Positions 62,132 through 64,000 of a DNA stretch of 64,000 nt are shown here, piece by piece (positions within the stretch are counted from its first letter, which is position 1; each line of letters starts with the position of its first letter). The position numbers and the translations under genes were made by a program. The notes under the pieces are model-generated. The model was not told the DNA's origin, ran no database searches, and saw only the letters and a program-made list of their open reading frames with translations. Source of the stretch: Chryseolinea soli (GTDB taxonomy: Bacteria > Bacteroidota > Bacteroidia > Cytophagales > Cyclobacteriaceae); assembly GCF_003589925.1 (NCBI RefSeq), contig NZ_CP032382.1, forward strand, positions 1,860,001-1,924,000, read 5' to 3'.

Positions 62132-62914
62132 ATGGGTCGAGTAGTATTTTGGTTTTTGGCTATGATTTTATCCTCCACCGTGACAGCGCAAGTCAGGGTG
62201 AGCAAACTCGTCATCAAAACCAACCAATCCTACGACCTGGGTCAGTCCGATATCCTCGTGGCCGACACGCTGGTGATGATGGATTCCTCCCGTTTGATCC
62301 TGAATAAACTGAAACCCGAAAATTTTATCCGCGTCAAAGTAGCCGCCATCGGCAACCATTGTGTCATCGACGGCAAGGGCATCGACGGCCAGCCAGGCCG
62401 CAATGGCAAGCCGGGCATCACCCCCATTGGTCCTTGTTTAGACGGCACGGCGGGAAGAGATGGCACCAAAGGTCTTGATGGTACAGCAGGGATAAATCTT
62501 TTTCTGTATCTTGAAAGAGTTAGCCTGAAGGGCGTACTCACCATCGACATTTCCGGAGGCAACGGCGGTCGCGGGGGGAACGGCGGAAACGGCGGCGGCG
62601 GCAGTCCGGGCACCTTGCACTGTAATGGTGGCAATGGCTCGAACGGCGGCAACGCAGGGCAGGGCGGAAACGGCGCAAACGGCGGCGTGCTCACCTTGAC
62701 CAGCAAAAAGACACAGCTTCTACGCGATATGTTAGGCACAAAGATCCTCGTTAACAACAATGGCGGCGCCGCGGGCCTCAGCGGCAAAGCCGGATACCAC
62801 GGCGGCGCAGGCCTGGGCCCTTCACGCAAGAATGGCAAAGACGGCTCTCCGGGGTTGGACAGCATCAGCGGCGTTACAGGTATTAAAGGCAGTGTAAAAA
62901 TCGAAGCAAACTAG
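62132..62914 (+). CDS. Exported collagen-like Gly-rich protein
   Basis: 260 residues. Signal peptide (VVFWFLAMILSSTVTAQ). A beta-rich region VSKLVIKTNQSYDLGQSDI leads to collagen-like GxY triplets in blocks: IDGQPGRNGKPGITPIG, LDGTAGRDGTKGLDGTAG, a GGNGG-rich block around residues 145-190, and KAGYHGGAGLGPSRKNGKDG. Two Cys (IGPC and TLHC) may form a disulfide. Such proteins can form triple helices or adhesive surface fibres; this is inference. It lies just before recJ, whose ATG is three bases after the stop. Confidence 0.78.
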   Translation: MGRVVFWFLAMILSSTVTAQVRVSKLVIKTNQSYDLGQSDILVADTLVMMDSSRLILNKLKPENFIRVKVAAIGNHCVIDGKGIDGQPGRNGKPGITPIGPCLDGTAGRDGTKGLDGTAGINLFLYLERVSLKGVLTIDISGGNGGRGGNGGNGGGGSPGTLHCNGGNGSNGGNAGQGGNGANGGVLTLTSKKTQLLRDMLGTKILVNNNGGAAGLSGKAGYHGGAGLGPSRKNGKDGSPGLDSISGVTGIKGSVKIEAN

Positions 62915-62917
62915 TTC

Positions 62918-64000
62918 ATGGATAAAAGATGGTTGTCAAGGGATATTCCTGCTCCCGAGCAGATCGAGCAGTTATCGAAGGCCATCAACATCAATTCCTA
63001 CCTATCGTCCATCCTAATCCAGCGCGGCATCGCCGACTTCGAAAGCGCTAAACTTTTCTTTCGCCCATCGCTAGAACATCTTCACGATCCTTTTCTCATG
63101 AAGGGCATGGAGCAGGCCGTGAGCCGCTTGAAACAGGCCATCGACCGCGAGGAAAAAATTCTTATTTACGGCGACTACGATGTAGACGGAACCACTTCGG
63201 TGGCGTTGGTCTATAGCTACCTGCGCAATTTCTATCCGCATTGCAAAATTTATATCCCCGACCGGTATGCCGAGGGTTATGGCGTTTCGCTGGCCGGTGT
63301 GGAGTGGGCCGAACAAAATCAGTGCACGCTGATCATCGCGCTGGACTGTGGCATTAAGTCGTCGGAGCTGGTGAACATTGCCCTCCTGAAAGGCATCGAT
63401 TTTATCATCTGCGACCATCACTTGCCCGACGAATCCATTCCGCAAGCTGTGGCCGTGCTCGATCCAAAGCAAAGCGATTGTCCCTATCCCTATAAAGAAC
63501 TGAGCGGATGTGGTCTCGGCTTCAAATTCATGCAAGCTTTTGCCCGGCGTTTCCGCGACGAAAAAGAAGTGTACTCCTTCCTCGATCTTGTCGCGGTTAG
63601 CATCGCTTCCGACATTGTTCCCATCACCGGCGAGAACCGCATCCTGACCAATTTCGGATTGAAGAAATTGAACGAAGATCCCCGTCCGGGTCTCAAGGCC
63701 CTCAAGGACATCGCCGGCTTGCGCAATGAACTGGATGTTTCCGGCATCGTGTTCACGCTGGGTCCGCGCATCAACGCCGCCGGTCGTGTGGCCCATGGCA
63801 GTGCCGCCGTAGAACTCCTCATCGCCGAAACGGAAGAAGAGGCCAACATGATGGCCGAAAAGGTGAACCTCAAAAACGAGGTACGCAAGCAATTCGACTC
63901 CGATATCACCGAGGAAGCTATCGCCATGATCGAGGGCGATGCCACCCTACGGGCAGCAAAATCTACCGTGCTTTTCAAAAACACCTGGCATAAAGGCGTG
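62918..64000 (+). CDS. recJ: Single-stranded-DNA-specific exonuclease RecJ, partial
   Basis: 361 residues before the window ends; the gene runs on. RecJ degrades ssDNA 5' to 3' in mismatch and recombination repair. DHH-domain motifs: ILIYGDYDVDGTTSVALVYS (metal ligands), IIALDCGIKSS, FIICDHHLPDES (the DHH), LSGCGLGFKFMQAF, and the DHHA1-linked LGPRINAAGRVAHGSAAVEL. The ATG at 62918 opens on MDKRWLSRDIPAPEQIEQL. Only 3 bases separate it from the collagen-like gene, so it may be read from the same transcript. Confidence 0.96.
   Translation, partial: MDKRWLSRDIPAPEQIEQLSKAININSYLSSILIQRGIADFESAKLFFRPSLEHLHDPFLMKGMEQAVSRLKQAIDREEKILIYGDYDVDGTTSVALVYSYLRNFYPHCKIYIPDRYAEGYGVSLAGVEWAEQNQCTLIIALDCGIKSSELVNIALLKGIDFIICDHHLPDESIPQAVAVLDPKQSDCPYPYKELSGCGLGFKFMQAFARRFRDEKEVYSFLDLVAVSIASDIVPITGENRILTNFGLKKLNEDPRPGLKALKDIAGLRNELDVSGIVFTLGPRINAAGRVAHGSAAVELLIAETEEEANMMAEKVNLKNEVRKQFDSDITEEAIAMIEGDATLRAAKSTVLFKNTWHKGV

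Noticed and set aside
1..64000. Genomic island, prophage or defence system
   Set aside because: No integrase, transposase, phage, restriction or toxin-antitoxin gene was seen, and the genes are mainly housekeeping ones.

Overview
The window looks like core chromosome of a gliding Bacteroidota bacterium, most likely of the class Cytophagia. Evidence from the sequence: gldE and gldD sit behind mutY and ssb; there is a PorE-like secretion lipoprotein; genes lack Shine-Dalgarno sequences; several upstream regions fit the Bacteroidota promoter pattern TTTG-N18..21-TAnnTTTG; and a 29-residue AURKAIP1/COX24-type ribosomal peptide precedes RNase G. A genus such as Chryseolinea or Ohtaekwangia is a guess. 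There are 60 protein genes (the first and last run off the window), one tRNA and one riboswitch. I saw no transposase, integrase, phage gene, CRISPR array or rRNA.

Bases 1-7.9 kb hold ispH (cut at the left edge), a small basic protein, a DegP/HtrA protease, an rRNA methyltransferase, and exported enzymes or proteins of unknown role (M20 amidohydrolase, DUF3500, YHS). Bases 8.0-14.0 kb are a tight four-gene run: DinB-fold protein, ATP-grasp ligase, LysE-type exporter and a fused 5-oxoprolinase. This is the best candidate for an uncharacterised small-molecule pathway. Then come asd, a large lamin-tail surface protein, a FabZ-like protein lacking its catalytic His, and an isoaspartyl peptidase. 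A DksA-like protein with a histone-H1-like tail, scpB and a pseudouridine synthase with a long charged repeat region follow at 19.3-22.6 kb.

Bases 22.6-33.5 kb carry a histidine kinase, tRNA-Phe, an HdrD/HdrB-like iron-sulfur pair with a conserved small protein, the PorE-like lipoprotein, two fatty-acid desaturases on either side of a sigma factor, and an RNA helicase. Bases 33.5-43.5 kb carry mutS, a SpoU methyltransferase, a purM-type gene, an acyl-CoA dehydrogenase, a zinc metallopeptidase and a TonB-dependent receptor under a TPP riboswitch, so probably a thiamin importer.

Bases 43.5-54.3 kb are housekeeping: a biotin carrier protein, pyrH-frr, mutM, rng, the 29-residue peptide gene, a TPR protein, an HU protein, then mutY-ssb-gldE-gldD linking base-excision repair to the gliding and type IX secretion machinery. 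The right end has a dipeptidase, a GAF histidine kinase, a radical SAM protein, a PLP-dependent deaminase, a 2'-5' RNA ligase-like protein, fumC, a SPOR-like coiled-coil protein, a collagen-like protein and the start of recJ.

Many genes are convergent and separated by clear hairpin terminators. Several genes have no plausible ATG and must start at GTG, TTG or possibly ATT.
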